DNA of 64,000 bases from Streptomyces sp. 135 (GCF_020026305.1 NZ_CP075691.1:248001-312000); one strand, 5' to 3'. Positions 53,749 to 62,870 are shown, counted from the first letter of the stretch. Numbers and translations: made by a program. Notes: a model not told the origin generated them from the letters alone.

Positions 53749-53881
53749 TCCCCCACCTTCACCCGTACCGCCCCGTGTGCGCCGCACCGCGGAACGCGTC
53801 GGCGTGGTCGGCTCCGTGTGAGCGCAGCGAAGGAGGACGCTTCGCCCAGCCGCTCGCGAAAGGCCGTTCCAGCCGAGCGCG

Positions 53882-55132
53882 CTAACCGGCGGACGTGCCG
53901 GATGCCGCGACCGCCTTGAGGTCCTGGGCCACGGCCTCGCCGAGCATCCAGGCGTCCCCCGGCCCCAGGTGACTCACGACGGTGAGAGTGTAGGCGTCGG
54001 CGGTGTGGACGAGGCAGAGGTTCGCCGTGCCCTGCGGGGCGAGTTGGGGCATCGGTACGACGCGCGCCAAGGGACTGCCGAGGAAGTGGCTGGGGCTGCC
54101 CCGCCACTTGAAGGCGGTGCACAGACTCGTGGTCGCCTCGGGACGGGCCAGGTTCCTGGCCATCACCCCCGCCAGCCACGGCACGGCGTGGGCGATGGCC
54201 TTGAGCGCGGGAAGGATCGCGCGGTGGGCGTCGCTGCGGTGGTGGAACGCCGCGACCAGGTCCTGGCACACCTTCAGTCGGGTGACCGGGGACTCGCTGT
54301 CGATGGGCAGCGGGATGCGCAGCGCGGTCACTCCGTTGCCGAGCCGCTGGGCGTCGGCGCGGGTCCGCAGGTCGACCGGCACGGTGGCATAGAAGGGGGC
54401 CGGTCCCGCGGGCCAGGAGGGCAGCGGGCCGTAGCAGGCGCGGAGGGCACCGGCGTACGAGCCGAGCAGCAGTTCGTTGAGCGTCGCCCCGCGTCCGTCG
54501 GCCGGCCGGCGGCGAGCGGCACGCATCACCTCCGGGTCCAGTTCGACCACGGCCACCGACGGCCGCGCTCCACTGTGAGGCACCGCGGGGAGGCGCCGAC
54601 CCTGGGCCCCGATGCGGCGCAGCTCCCTGCCGATGCCGCCGGGGCGCAGGCCCGGGCGCTGTCGGGCGATCGCGGGCGGGTGTGCCGCGGCCGGTCCGGA
54701 AGGAGGTGTCGGTACGGCGTCGTCCATCAGCAGCCGGAGGAGGGTCTCCAGGGAGCGGCCGTCCAGCAGCGCGTGATGGGCGAGCAGTACGAGGGCGTGC
54801 GGTGTGACAAGGAGTCGCCAGGGAGGCCGTCCGGGCGGCAGCGGGTGACCGACGCCGTCGGCGAACACGGATTCCAGTTCCTGGTCCGTGGCGGTGACGT
54901 GCGCGGCGGGGTCGAACGCCCGGCATGCTGCCCACCGGTGGCCGAACAGTGCCGTGGGCCCGGTGGGAGCCTCGACGACCAACTTCATCCGGTCGAGCCC
55001 GCCCCACCGGTCATGGACACGGGAGCGCACCCCCGCCAGGTCGAACCGCGCTCCGGGAAACACCCCGGCGATGCCGATCGTCCCCGGCAGCCCATTGCGC
55101 AGGTGCCCCTCTTCGACGGCCGTCAGTCTCAT
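53882..55132 (-). CDS. WS/DGAT-like acyltransferase (first paralogue)
   Basis: 416 residues from ATG 55132 (GAAGGAGG 9 bases upstream). The motif HHxxxDG is intact: His119-His120 and Asp124 in LAHHALLDGRSL, with the second His as the catalytic base. Other family marks are GATLNELLLGSYAGALR and ATVPVDLR. Known WS/DGAT enzymes make wax esters or triacylglycerol from acyl-CoA; related PapA and condensation proteins use carrier-bound acyl groups. It shares its plan with the protein encoded at 56680-57957. The ketosynthase gene ends 23 bases upstream. Confidence 0.82.
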   Translation of the reverse strand: MRLTAVEEGHLRNGLPGTIGIAGVFPGARFDLAGVRSRVHDRWGGLDRMKLVVEAPTGPTALFGHRWAACRAFDPAAHVTATDQELESVFADGVGHPLPPGRPPWRLLVTPHALVLLAHHALLDGRSLETLLRLLMDDAVPTPPSGPAAAHPPAIARQRPGLRPGGIGRELRRIGAQGRRLPAVPHSGARPSVAVVELDPEVMRAARRRPADGRGATLNELLLGSYAGALRACYGPLPSWPAGPAPFYATVPVDLRTRADAQRLGNGVTALRIPLPIDSESPVTRLKVCQDLVAAFHHRSDAHRAILPALKAIAHAVPWLAGVMARNLARPEATTSLCTAFKWRGSPSHFLGSPLARVVPMPQLAPQGTANLCLVHTADAYTLTVVSHLGPGDAWMLGEAVAQDLKAVAASGTSAG

Positions 55133-55155
55133 GCTCCGCAGCCTCCTTCAGGTAC

Positions 55156-56364
55156 TCAGTCGTGGGATGAGTCGAACACGACGCAGGCGTTGTGGCCGCC
55201 GAAGGCGAAGCTGTTGCTGATCACCGGCCCGTTCGAGATCTTGCGTGGTTCGGTGGTGACGACGTCGATGTCGCACCGGGGGTCCAGCTGGGTGAGGGAC
55301 GCGGTCGGCGGCGCGAGTCCTTCCCGTACGGACAAGGCCGCGATCACGGCTTCCAGTGCCCCAGCCGCCCCCAGGGCGTGCCCGATCACCGACTTCGGAG
55401 CGGTGACCGGCACCGCGCCGGGGCCGAACAGGGCGGCGATGGCCCGCGCCTCCGCCAGGTCGTTCAGCTCGGTGCCGGTACCGTGCGCGTCGACGTGGGT
55501 GACGGCGTGCGCCGTCGTACCGGCGTCGGCGAGCGCCTGATCCATGCACGCCCGGGCGCCCTCGCCGTCGGGGTGCGGTGCCGTGAGGTGGTGGGCGTCG
55601 GAGTTGCGCCCGTAGCCGGTCAGTGTGGCGTGGATCCGGGCGCCCCGCGCCCGGGCGAGGTCCAGCCGCTCGATGACCAGGAACGCGGCCCCTTCGGCGA
55701 GGACGAATCCGTGCCGTGCGGCGTCGAACGGCCGTGACGCGGCGCCGGACTCGTCGAAGTCGGTGGCCATCGCGCCGGACCGCCCGAAGGCGAGTGCCGT
55801 CGTGGGGGTCAGGGGGCTCTCGTGTCCTCCCGCCACCACCACGTCCGCACACCCGGACCGGATCATCTGCAGCGCCTCGCCCACCGCGTGGGTGCCGGCC
55901 GCGCAGGCGGTGGAGACCGTCAGGCTGGGGCCCGTGATACCGAGCCGGGCGCCGACCCAGTACGCGCCCGCGTTGTTCATCAGCCGGGGCACATAGAGCA
56001 CGTCGGGATGTCCGATGCCGTTCTCCTGGCTGACCAGCCCTCCGTAGGCAGTGCCGGTGATCACCGCCCGCCGCGCGGGCGGGACTTGGAGCCCCCCGGC
56101 GTCCTCCACGGCGTCCATGGCCGCGCACACCGCCAGCTGCGCCGACCGGTCGGCCCGCCGCACCTCCTTGGGCGAGAGGTAGCCGGTCGGGTCGAATTCG
56201 GTCATGACGGACGCCGGGCCCACGACGGTGCCCTCGTCGTCGAAGGCGTGCGGCGAGATCGCGGGGCGGCGCGCGATCAGGCTCTCCCACAGCGCCGCCG
56301 GAGTCGCCCCGGCGGCGCAGCGGACGCCCAGTCCTGTGACGGCGACGGCCGGTCGGCCGCTCAT
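55156..56364 (-). CDS. FabF-type beta-ketoacyl-ACP synthase
   Basis: 402 residues. The start overlaps the ACP stop (ATGA). The thiolase-fold triad is complete: Cys154 in STACAAGTHA, His294 in VDAHGTGTE, and His329 in KSVIGHALGAAG (Lys324). It looks like KAS II and is not a chain-length-factor subunit, since Cys is kept. It should condense malonyl-ACP with an acyl starter. No KR, DH or ER gene is near, so full chain synthesis would need primary fatty-acid enzymes. Confidence 0.93.
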   Translation of the reverse strand: MSGRPAVAVTGLGVRCAAGATPAALWESLIARRPAISPHAFDDEGTVVGPASVMTEFDPTGYLSPKEVRRADRSAQLAVCAAMDAVEDAGGLQVPPARRAVITGTAYGGLVSQENGIGHPDVLYVPRLMNNAGAYWVGARLGITGPSLTVSTACAAGTHAVGEALQMIRSGCADVVVAGGHESPLTPTTALAFGRSGAMATDFDESGAASRPFDAARHGFVLAEGAAFLVIERLDLARARGARIHATLTGYGRNSDAHHLTAPHPDGEGARACMDQALADAGTTAHAVTHVDAHGTGTELNDLAEARAIAALFGPGAVPVTAPKSVIGHALGAAGALEAVIAALSVREGLAPPTASLTQLDPRCDIDVVTTEPRKISNGPVISNSFAFGGHNACVVFDSSHD

Positions 56365-56642
56365 CGGGCGAGAGGGCTGTGGGCTTCGTGGGCGCGCAGC
56401 CGCACGATGAGGTCGGCGACGTCACCCGCGGTGGACACCCCGGACTTGTCGGCGCCTTTGAGGGAGACGCCGAATACGTCCTCGGACGCCGCTTCCAGTT
56501 CGGTGATGTCGAGGCTGTCGGCACCCAGGTCGGCAACGAGCCGGGCCTGCGGCACAACAACCTCCGGCGGCACCGACATCACCCGCGCGCAGAGCGGGCG
56601 CAGCGTCTCCCATACGTCTGCGTCGCCGTGTTCCACATCCAT
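56361..56642 (-). CDS. Acyl carrier protein
   Basis: 93 residues from ATG 56642 (GGAGG 8 bases upstream). The phosphopantetheine site is Ser43 in DLGADSLDITEL, in a normal four-helix ACP of the fatty-acid type, with a short basic tail. It is coupled to the ketosynthase gene by an ATGA overlap and starts 37 bases after the second acyltransferase gene. It should hold the growing or finished acyl chain for the ketosynthase and perhaps for the two acyltransferases. Confidence 0.94.
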   Translation of the reverse strand: MDVEHGDADVWETLRPLCARVMSVPPEVVVPQARLVADLGADSLDITELEAASEDVFGVSLKGADKSGVSTAGDVADLIVRLRAHEAHSPLAR

Positions 56643-56679
56643 GCAACTGCCTCCATCTCCTGGTGCTGTCAGGGCCGGC

Positions 56680-57957
56680 TCAGAGTGACGGCGTCGCCGT
56701 CCGAGCCCATGTCTCGAATTCCGTGAGGACCGCGTCGGCGAGCCGTCTCGCGTCGTCCGGGCGGGCGTTGCCCACCGCGGTGAGCGTGAACGCGTCCCCC
56801 GCCTGGGCCAGGGCGAAGCTGACGGTGCCCGGATACCGCAAGGGCGGTAGCCCCACGGTGCGCACGAGTCGGCGTCCCTCGAACGTGCTCGCCCCGCCGG
56901 GCCACTTCATGGCTGTGGTCGCGGCCGCCGCGAAGCATGAGCGGCGGCCGCGGCCTGCCAGGAGCCTGGTCACCCACGGCCCTGTCCGCCGAACCGCTTC
57001 CGCCGCGGGGAACAGCACACCGGCGTGGACGGCGGCCCGCTCGGGGACCGTGGCCATCGCGGCCTGGCACGCCCGCAGCCGTGCCACGGGGCCTTCCACC
57101 CCGACGGGCAACGGAACCCGGACCGCCGTGAGGGTGTTGCCGAGTTCCCTCGGGTTCGCCCGGGTACGCAGGTCGCACGGGACGGCCGTGTACACCGGTT
57201 CCGCCCGCTGCCGCCACCCCGGCACCGGCCCGTACTCTGCACGCAGTGCCCCGGCCACCGCACCGACCAGCAGTTCGTTCAGGGTGGCGCCGCGGCCGTC
57301 GGGGGGCTGGCGGCGGGCGGACCGCACTGTCTGCGCGGGCAGTTCACACACCGCGATCGAGGAGTACGTCTCCCGGGGCGACCGCATCGGGAGGGCCTGC
57401 CCGGCGGCCGCCATCACCCTGAGCTCCCTGCCCGCCGCGCGCAGCCCGGTACGGGTGAGCGGCGCCGGTCGCGCCGGCACCCTCGTCGTCGCGGGGCTGT
57501 CCATGAGCGAGCGCATCAGCGTCGCCAGGGAACGTCCGTCGAGCAGCTCGTGCTGTGCCACGAGCGCCAGGGCGAAACCGCCGCCGTGCGCCGCGTCCGG
57601 AACCACGAAGAGCCGCCAGGGCGGGACCTCGCCGTCGAGCGGCCGGTCCACGCTCTCCGCCCACAGGTCGTCCAACTTGCTCCGGGCGACGGTCACATGG
57701 ACGGCGGGGTCGAACGGCCCCGGCACGGTCCACCGCGGGCGGCCACGGCGTGCGAACAGTCTTCCGCGCCGCGTCCCGGCGTCGCCCGGCGCGCGGTCGA
57801 GCACGCAGTTCATCCGCTCCAGGCCGGTCCATCTCTCGGCGACGCGCGCCCGCACCTGTTCCACGTCGGGCCGCTCACCGGAGAAGACCACCGCCAGCCC
57901 GATGACGCCCGGGCATCCGTTGAGCAACAACATCTCGTCGGCACAGGACAGTCTCAT
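56680..57957 (-). CDS. WS/DGAT-like acyltransferase (second paralogue)
   Basis: 425 residues from ATG 57957, 12 bases after GGAGG. It is clearly a paralogue of the protein encoded at 53882-55132: both start MRL and share NGxPGxIG, RWxGLxRM, PPWRL, GATLNELL and DLRTRA. Its active-site motif is QHELLDG (Gln135, His136, Asp140), so the first His is changed but the catalytic second His is kept. It is the first gene of the ACP-ketosynthase locus. The different first residue may mean a different donor or acceptor. Confidence 0.82.
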   Translation of the reverse strand: MRLSCADEMLLLNGCPGVIGLAVVFSGERPDVEQVRARVAERWTGLERMNCVLDRAPGDAGTRRGRLFARRGRPRWTVPGPFDPAVHVTVARSKLDDLWAESVDRPLDGEVPPWRLFVVPDAAHGGGFALALVAQHELLDGRSLATLMRSLMDSPATTRVPARPAPLTRTGLRAAGRELRVMAAAGQALPMRSPRETYSSIAVCELPAQTVRSARRQPPDGRGATLNELLVGAVAGALRAEYGPVPGWRQRAEPVYTAVPCDLRTRANPRELGNTLTAVRVPLPVGVEGPVARLRACQAAMATVPERAAVHAGVLFPAAEAVRRTGPWVTRLLAGRGRRSCFAAAATTAMKWPGGASTFEGRRLVRTVGLPPLRYPGTVSFALAQAGDAFTLTAVGNARPDDARRLADAVLTEFETWARTATPSL

Positions 57958-57979
57958 GCGAGAGGTCGCCCTCCTTCCA

Positions 57980-58011
57980 GGTAACGAGAGCACCCTACAC
58001 GCACCGTTACC
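57980..58011. promoter_or_regulatory. Possible operator flanking a -10 upstream of the acyltransferase-ACP locus
   Basis: GGTAACG (57980-57986) and CGTTACC (58005-58011) form a 7-bp inverted repeat around a minus-strand TAGGGT (57992-57997) that could serve as a -10. A clear -35 was not found. Confidence 0.35.
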
Positions 58012-58232
58012 GAACTTATCCATGGAGTAACTTCCCCGGCGGTACGGCAGTTGAGCAGGGCTGCCGTCAACGACGGCGCCAGGCCCCGGACCCCCAGGTG
58101 TCGCGGTTGGCTCAGAACGTGCGTTCGGCGAGTGGCCCGCCCTGATCGTCGGCGCCCCGCGTGATGACGTAGGCCGCACCTCGCGCCCCAGCCGCTATTC
58201 TCACAATTCGTCCGTTCTGACGGAGGGTTGAG

Positions 58233-59283
58233 ATGAGCAGGGGGCAGAGCGACAAACCGCTGGAGTGCCGGGCGGGGCATGCCATGTCGACCGAGGCCGG
58301 TATCGACGTCCAGCAGGAGCTGGAGGACCGGATCCACGAGTTCCGGACCAGCGCGCCGCCCATGCCGGTCGTCGTCTTGCATGCCGAGGACGACGCGGCC
58401 GACGGTGACGTGTTCGCTCAACTCGGGCTGATCGCCCGGCAGTTGTGTACGCCCGGCAGTGATCAGTCCGCGCTCGTCCTGGCGCGGAAGCAGCCCGACA
58501 AGGGAAAGGGAACGGGGACGGAGAAGGAGAGGGAGGGGCGTACGGACGCCTACACGCAGGCGCAGGCCACGTTCGGGGGGCGGATGCTGGCGCGAGAGGG
58601 TTTCACCATGCAGGACCTCCTCGCGTACGACGTGCCGAACGGCACCCCGCAGATGGGCGAGCAGGCCGAAACCATCTGCAAACGCAAGGACGTTCCCACG
58701 GTCATCTACTTCGCGGGGCGTGTCGAGGATCTCCGGTCCCTGAGGAGCGAGCTGGGCGAGGAGAAGGGCTGCAAGGAGGACATGACGATCCTCACCGGGG
58801 ACGACCTCTCCAAGGCGCGGTTCCCTCCCGACAAGGAGCGGGTGGGTCCCAACGTGACGCTGTACCACGTGACCCTGGCGAAGATGAGCGGTCCGGGGGG
58901 GCACGGACTTCTGCGCGGACGCCCAGAAGGCTTTCCCCGAGTCCTTCCCCGGCAGGATCGGCCCGGACAGTCCCCGACTCGCCAGCGGACAGGCGGCCCT
59001 CTCGCACGACGCGACCAAGGCGCTGCACACCGCGGCAGGCAAAGCCCCGCGCAACCGCGCGGCGACCTGGGTGAATCTGCGCAACGTCAGCGTGAAGTCG
59101 CTGGCCACGGGCACCATCGACGTCACCAGGGCCCCGCTGTACGAGGCACGCGCGGGGCACAGCATCGCGCTGGTGGAGGTCCGGCGCGAGGAGGGCGGCG
59201 ACACGTACCGCTCCCCGGAGGTGTGCAGCCGCAGGGCGGGCGACACCGCACGGCTCACGGAGGAGAAGTGCCGGATCCGATGA
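58233..59283 (+). pseudogene. Periplasmic-binding-like protein gene with a frameshift at a G7 run
   Basis: ATG 58233 follows GGAGG by 6 bases. The first frame encodes about 220 residues (DVFAQLGLIARQLC, VPTVIYFAGRVEDLRSL, MTILTGDDLSKARF) and is lost at a run of seven G at 58895-58901. Removing one G gives GPGGTDFCADAQKAF and continues without a stop to CRIR at 59283, for a 349-residue protein. The pattern of AGRVEDL and TGDDLSK fits the type 1 periplasmic-binding fold found in large Streptomyces ligand-sensing proteins, but the usual N-terminal half is missing. The frameshift may be real, slippage-prone or a sequencing error. Confidence 0.7.
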
Positions 59284-59298
59284 CCGGCGGGACGCCGG

Positions 59299-60210
59299 CT
59301 AGAACACCGACCAGCCCGTCACCGTGGTGAAGTGGTCGAGTGCCGCCACGCCCGCCACGGAGTTGCCGTACGTGTCCAGGCCCGGGCTCCAGACGCACAG
59401 GGTGCAGCGGCCCGGGATCACCGCGACGATGCCGCCGCCGACGCCGCTCTTGCCCGGCAGGCCGACGCGGTAGGCGAAGCTGCCCGCCGCGTCGTACGTA
59501 CCGCAGGTGAGCATGACCGCGTTGACCTGCTTCGCCTCGCGCGCGGGCAGCAGGCGCGTGCCGTCGCGGCGCAGCCCGTGCCGGGCCAGGAAGGCCGCCG
59601 CGCGGGCGAGGTCGCGGCAGCTCATCCGGATCGCGCACTGCCGGAAGTAGTGCTCAAGGACCGTGGTCACGGGATTGTCGAGGTTGCCGTAGCTCGCCAT
59701 GAAGTGCGCGAGAGCCGCGTTGCGGTCGCCGTGCTCGGCCTCGGAGGCCGCCACCACCGGATCGAAGGCGACATGCGGGTTGCCGCTCTCCGCGCGCAGG
59801 AACTCCAGCATCGTCGTGCCGGCGTCTCCGGTGAGGCTCTGCAGCCGGTCGGTGACGACCAGGGCGCCGGCGTTGATGAAGGGGTTGCGCGGGATGCCGT
59901 TCTCGTACTCGAGCTGGACCAGCGAGTTGAAGGGGTTGCCGGACGGCTCCGTGCCGACCCGGTCCCAGATCCGCTCGCCGCCCTCCGCGAGGACGAGGGC
60001 GAGGCTGAAGGCCTTCGAGATGGACTGGACGGAGAACGGCTCCTCCCAGTCGCCCACCCCGTGCACCTCGCCGTTGACGTCGGCGACCGCCATGCCGAAG
60101 CGCTCGGCGTCCACGTCCGCGAGCGCCGGGATGTACTGGGCCACCTGGCCGCGGCCCACCAGCGGCCGGGCGAAGGCGGCGACTTCTTCGAGAACGGCCT
60201 GGTAGTCCAC
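59299..60210 (-). CDS. glsA: Glutaminase
   Basis: 303 residues from GTG 60210. This is the serine-dependent beta-lactamase-fold glutaminase: Ser63-x-x-Lys66 in VQSISKAF, then NPFNSLVQLEYENGIPRNPFINAGALV and GLPGKSGVGGGIVAVIPG, all family hallmarks. It hydrolyses glutamine to glutamate and ammonia in the cytosol. Length is normal and no STAS domain is attached. It stands alone, convergent with the frameshifted gene 16 bases away. Confidence 0.96.
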   Translation of the reverse strand: MDYQAVLEEVAAFARPLVGRGQVAQYIPALADVDAERFGMAVADVNGEVHGVGDWEEPFSVQSISKAFSLALVLAEGGERIWDRVGTEPSGNPFNSLVQLEYENGIPRNPFINAGALVVTDRLQSLTGDAGTTMLEFLRAESGNPHVAFDPVVAASEAEHGDRNAALAHFMASYGNLDNPVTTVLEHYFRQCAIRMSCRDLARAAAFLARHGLRRDGTRLLPAREAKQVNAVMLTCGTYDAAGSFAYRVGLPGKSGVGGGIVAVIPGRCTLCVWSPGLDTYGNSVAGVAALDHFTTVTGWSVF

Positions 60211-60365
60211 AACCTGTACTTTCTGCCTCTGCGACGCGGCCGTTTCGACCGGAAAAGCCGCAGGTTACGGGGCTATGTCGGCGGCCGCGGCCACAGGATA
60301 GCGCCTCGGGCAGCCAGGGTGATCGGCGCCTCGTCATGCGCGGCCGCGGGTGCCGTCACCGGCCT

Positions 60366-60371
60366 TACGAT
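60366..60371 (+). promoter_or_regulatory. -10 element giving a likely leaderless transcript
   Basis: TACGAT is 7 bases before the GTG at 60378, so transcription should start at the start codon itself. No ribosome site exists upstream, which supports leaderless translation. A -35 was not recognised. Confidence 0.45.
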
Positions 60372-60377
60372 CTGTCC

Positions 60378-60599
60378 GTGATCGAGACACCGAGGCATTG
60401 GACCGTGCGGCACTTCTCTCAGGCCAACCCCGCCGGCCCGGGCTGCGACAGCGTTCCCGCCCTCTTGCGGCGGCTGGCCGATGCCATCGAGGCGTTGGGG
60501 CCCGCCGAGGTCAAGGACGTGGTGATCGAGTCGGAGACGACCGAGCACGGCCCCTGGTGGTCCGGGACCGTCTACTTCCACCTGCCGGAAGACGGCTAG
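60378..60599 (+). CDS. Small conserved acidic protein
   Basis: 73 residues from GTG 60378 (VIETPRHWTVRHFSQANPAG). It has a compact alpha/beta pattern (SVPALLRRLADAIEALGPAEVKDVVIESE and WSGTVYFHLPEDG) and reads as a typical conserved Streptomyces small protein of unknown function. There is no signal or membrane segment. It is divergent from the glutaminase gene. Confidence 0.75.
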   Translation: MIETPRHWTVRHFSQANPAGPGCDSVPALLRRLADAIEALGPAEVKDVVIESETTEHGPWWSGTVYFHLPEDG

Positions 60600-60944
60600 G
60601 CGCAGCTCCCGCGCTCTCGGCCGCGGTTCGGCCCGGCGGGACGCGCCCTGCGTGCGTCCCTCTCACAGGCGCTGAATCACCGTCGGAGCGCCCCTCATGA
60701 GTCGGATGACGAGTCGAACTCCTCTACCACCGAGCCATGTTCGAGGGGGCGAGATCACGACGAACTCGCCACCGGAGCGCGCTGTTCCACCTCCCCGGCT
60801 TTCACGCTCCCCGACATCGCTAGCATGGCGTGATGTGTGGTCCGGAAGATCGACGTCCTCTTGGCGTTCCTCTCCGGTCCTGCGACCGACGCGCAGTCGG
60901 TCGGCCCGTTGTTCTCCTGCACTCAAGGACCGAGGGACCGCTGA
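60600..60944. other. Gene-free stretch before the conservon
   Basis: This 345-bp stretch holds a tRNA-like remnant on the minus strand (60699-60742) and the region where the conservon promoter should lie; TAGCAT at 60821-60826 could be a -10. Short open frames here have no ribosome sites or coding character. Confidence 0.6.
60699..60742 (-). other. tRNA-like remnant without anticodon arm
   Basis: Read on the minus strand it has a D-arm-like segment GGCTCGGTGGTAGAG directly followed by a T-arm/acceptor-like segment GAGTTCGACTCGTCATCCG. The latter resembles the 3' end of an actinobacterial tRNA-Gly. The anticodon arm and 2 bases of the T-loop are missing, so it cannot be functional. It may be an old partial tRNA copy. 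Confidence 0.4.
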
Positions 60945-62813
60945 ATGTCAGTGCCTGCTCCTCCCAGCCCACGCCGAATAGCGAAGGCGCGGCGCCCCGC
61001 GTGGACCGTGCCCCTGGTCGTGCTGGCCGTGACCGGTGGGGCCGGTGCCGTCGCGGGCTCCGCGGCGCCCGCCGAGGCCCGTGGCTGGACCGTGGCCTCG
61101 ATCCTGGCCGGCTGGCTGTGCCTGGCAGTCTGTCTGCTCGTCAGCTCCTCGGCCGTCCGGCGGATCCGGCAGACGGCCGACGCCGAGCACGCCGACACCG
61201 AGGCCCTCAAGGCACAACTGGGGCGCCAGGGCGCCGAGTCCGCGCATCTGGTGAACGTCACCCTCCCGATGCTCGTGAAGCAGCTTCGTGACGGTGCGGG
61301 CGCGACCGAGGCTCTGGCGCACACGGCTCCGCCGTCGGATGCCCAACTGCGCCAGCTCACCCACGTGTTCGCGTCCGTGGTGGAGGAGTCGGTGCGGCAG
61401 GCCGATGCCGTGCGGTCGCAGCGGGACCAGGCGCAGAGGCAGCTGTCCCAGGCCACCGAGGAGTTCGAGGAACTCACCGCGGTCACGCTGCCCGCCGCGA
61501 TCGCGCAGCTGCGCGAGGGAGCCTCCGCCGACACCGTCCTGGCCGGCCTCCAGTGGCCGCGAAACCCCCTGCTGCGCGTGCCCGCCGAATCGTTCGTCCG
61601 CGAACTCGCCCACAGCGAGCGCCGTGCCGCCGCCGCGCAGGCCGCCTCCGCCAAGGCGCTGAGTCGCGTACAGGCCAAGTCCGTGAGCATGCTCGCCGAT
61701 CTGCGGGACATGCAGGAGCGCCACGGCGTCGAGGTCTTCGGCGACCTGCTGCGGCTGGACCACAGCACGTCCCAACTGGGGCTCATGACCGACCGGTTGG
61801 CGCTGCTGATGGGCGGCCGGTCCAGTCGCGCGTGGAACAAGCCGATCGTCATGGAGAGCATCCTGCGCGGCGCCGTCGGCCGGATCTCCGCCTACCAGCG
61901 GGTGCGGCTGCACTGCTCCACGACCGTGGCGGTCGCCGGATTCGCCGCCGAGAGCGTCATGCACCTGCTCGCCGAACTCATGGACAACGCGGCGAACTTC
62001 TCCCCGCCCATCGACGAGGTGCACGTCTATGTGGAGGAGCGCAGCGCCGGGATCGTCGTGACCATCGAGGACAGCGGTCTGAAGATGGCCGACGCGGCGA
62101 TGCGCCGGGCGGAGGAGGCCGTCTCCGGGAAGGTGACGGACCTGGCCTCGCTCCAGGGCACCCGCCTCGGTCTCGCCGTGGTCGGCCGCCTCGCCGCCAA
62201 GTACGGCATGAGCGTCAACTTCCGCCCGTCCTCACGCGGCGGTACGGGTGTGGTGGTCCTGCTGCCCCCGCAGCTCCTCGCCCAGCAGCGCGACCCCGCT
62301 CCGCAGCAGCCCGCGGGCCGGGTCCCCGGCCCGACGCCCGCGCCGCTCCCCGCCGAGCCCGCCCCGGCGGCCGAGGAGATCCCGTGTACCCGCAGGCCCC
62401 GCCGCCCCGAGTTGCCGCAGGCCGACGCGGCAGCGCCTCCCGTGCGGCCCGCCGCCGCCCAGCCGCCCGCAGCCGCCGCAGGCTTGCCGCCACGCCGAAC
62501 AGGCTACCCGTACGCGCCCCGGCCGCACCATGGCCGAGGCGGACCTCGAACGCAGCGCAGGGCGGCTTCCGACGCGGCCGCGGCGCCGGAGAGCGGCGAG
62601 GCCGGGCAGCAGCCCCGTGACGCGGCTCCCGCTTCGGCGCCTTCCACCGCGCGCGGCGTGCCGGTGGCGGAGCGCCGGGCTTCCCGACGGCGCCCGAACC
62701 CCCGGCCGAGCCCGGCTCCCCCACCGGGCCCGGTCCTTCGCCCGCCGAGTAGAGCCAAGCCCCCGCACGGCGCCCGGGTCCGGCGCCGCCTCTTCCCCCG
62801 CTCAAGATCGTAA
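60945..62813 (+). CDS. cvnA: Conservon sensor histidine kinase-like protein (CvnA)
   Basis: 622 residues. Two membrane helices lie at about 20-40 and 48-68, followed by a long coiled-coil region (about 75-240) and a GHKL ATPase domain with N-box LLAELMDNAANFSPP near 345 and G-boxes VTIEDSGLKMAD and LGLAVVGRLAAKYG. The last about 170 residues are a disordered tail rich in P, A and R. In Streptomyces conservons, CvnA is a membrane sensor working with CvnB, CvnC and the GTPase CvnD in a system compared to eukaryotic G-protein signalling. The three partner genes follow directly. Confidence 0.92.
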   Translation: MSVPAPPSPRRIAKARRPAWTVPLVVLAVTGGAGAVAGSAAPAEARGWTVASILAGWLCLAVCLLVSSSAVRRIRQTADAEHADTEALKAQLGRQGAESAHLVNVTLPMLVKQLRDGAGATEALAHTAPPSDAQLRQLTHVFASVVEESVRQADAVRSQRDQAQRQLSQATEEFEELTAVTLPAAIAQLREGASADTVLAGLQWPRNPLLRVPAESFVRELAHSERRAAAAQAASAKALSRVQAKSVSMLADLRDMQERHGVEVFGDLLRLDHSTSQLGLMTDRLALLMGGRSSRAWNKPIVMESILRGAVGRISAYQRVRLHCSTTVAVAGFAAESVMHLLAELMDNAANFSPPIDEVHVYVEERSAGIVVTIEDSGLKMADAAMRRAEEAVSGKVTDLASLQGTRLGLAVVGRLAAKYGMSVNFRPSSRGGTGVVVLLPPQLLAQQRDPAPQQPAGRVPGPTPAPLPAEPAPAAEEIPCTRRPRRPELPQADAAAPPVRPAAAQPPAAAAGLPPRRTGYPYAPRPHHGRGGPRTQRRAASDAAAAPESGEAGQQPRDAAPASAPSTARGVPVAERRASRRRPNPRPSPAPPPGPVLRPPSRAKPPHGARVRRRLFPRSRS

Positions 62814-62870
62814 GATTGGAGGCACGGGCCGGTGCCCGGGCATGCCCGCCACACCGCGCCCCCACCTACC

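Noticed and set aside
60697..60981. Short plus-strand open frame before the conservon
   Set aside because: It overlaps the cvnA start in another frame, has no ribosome site and no protein-like composition.
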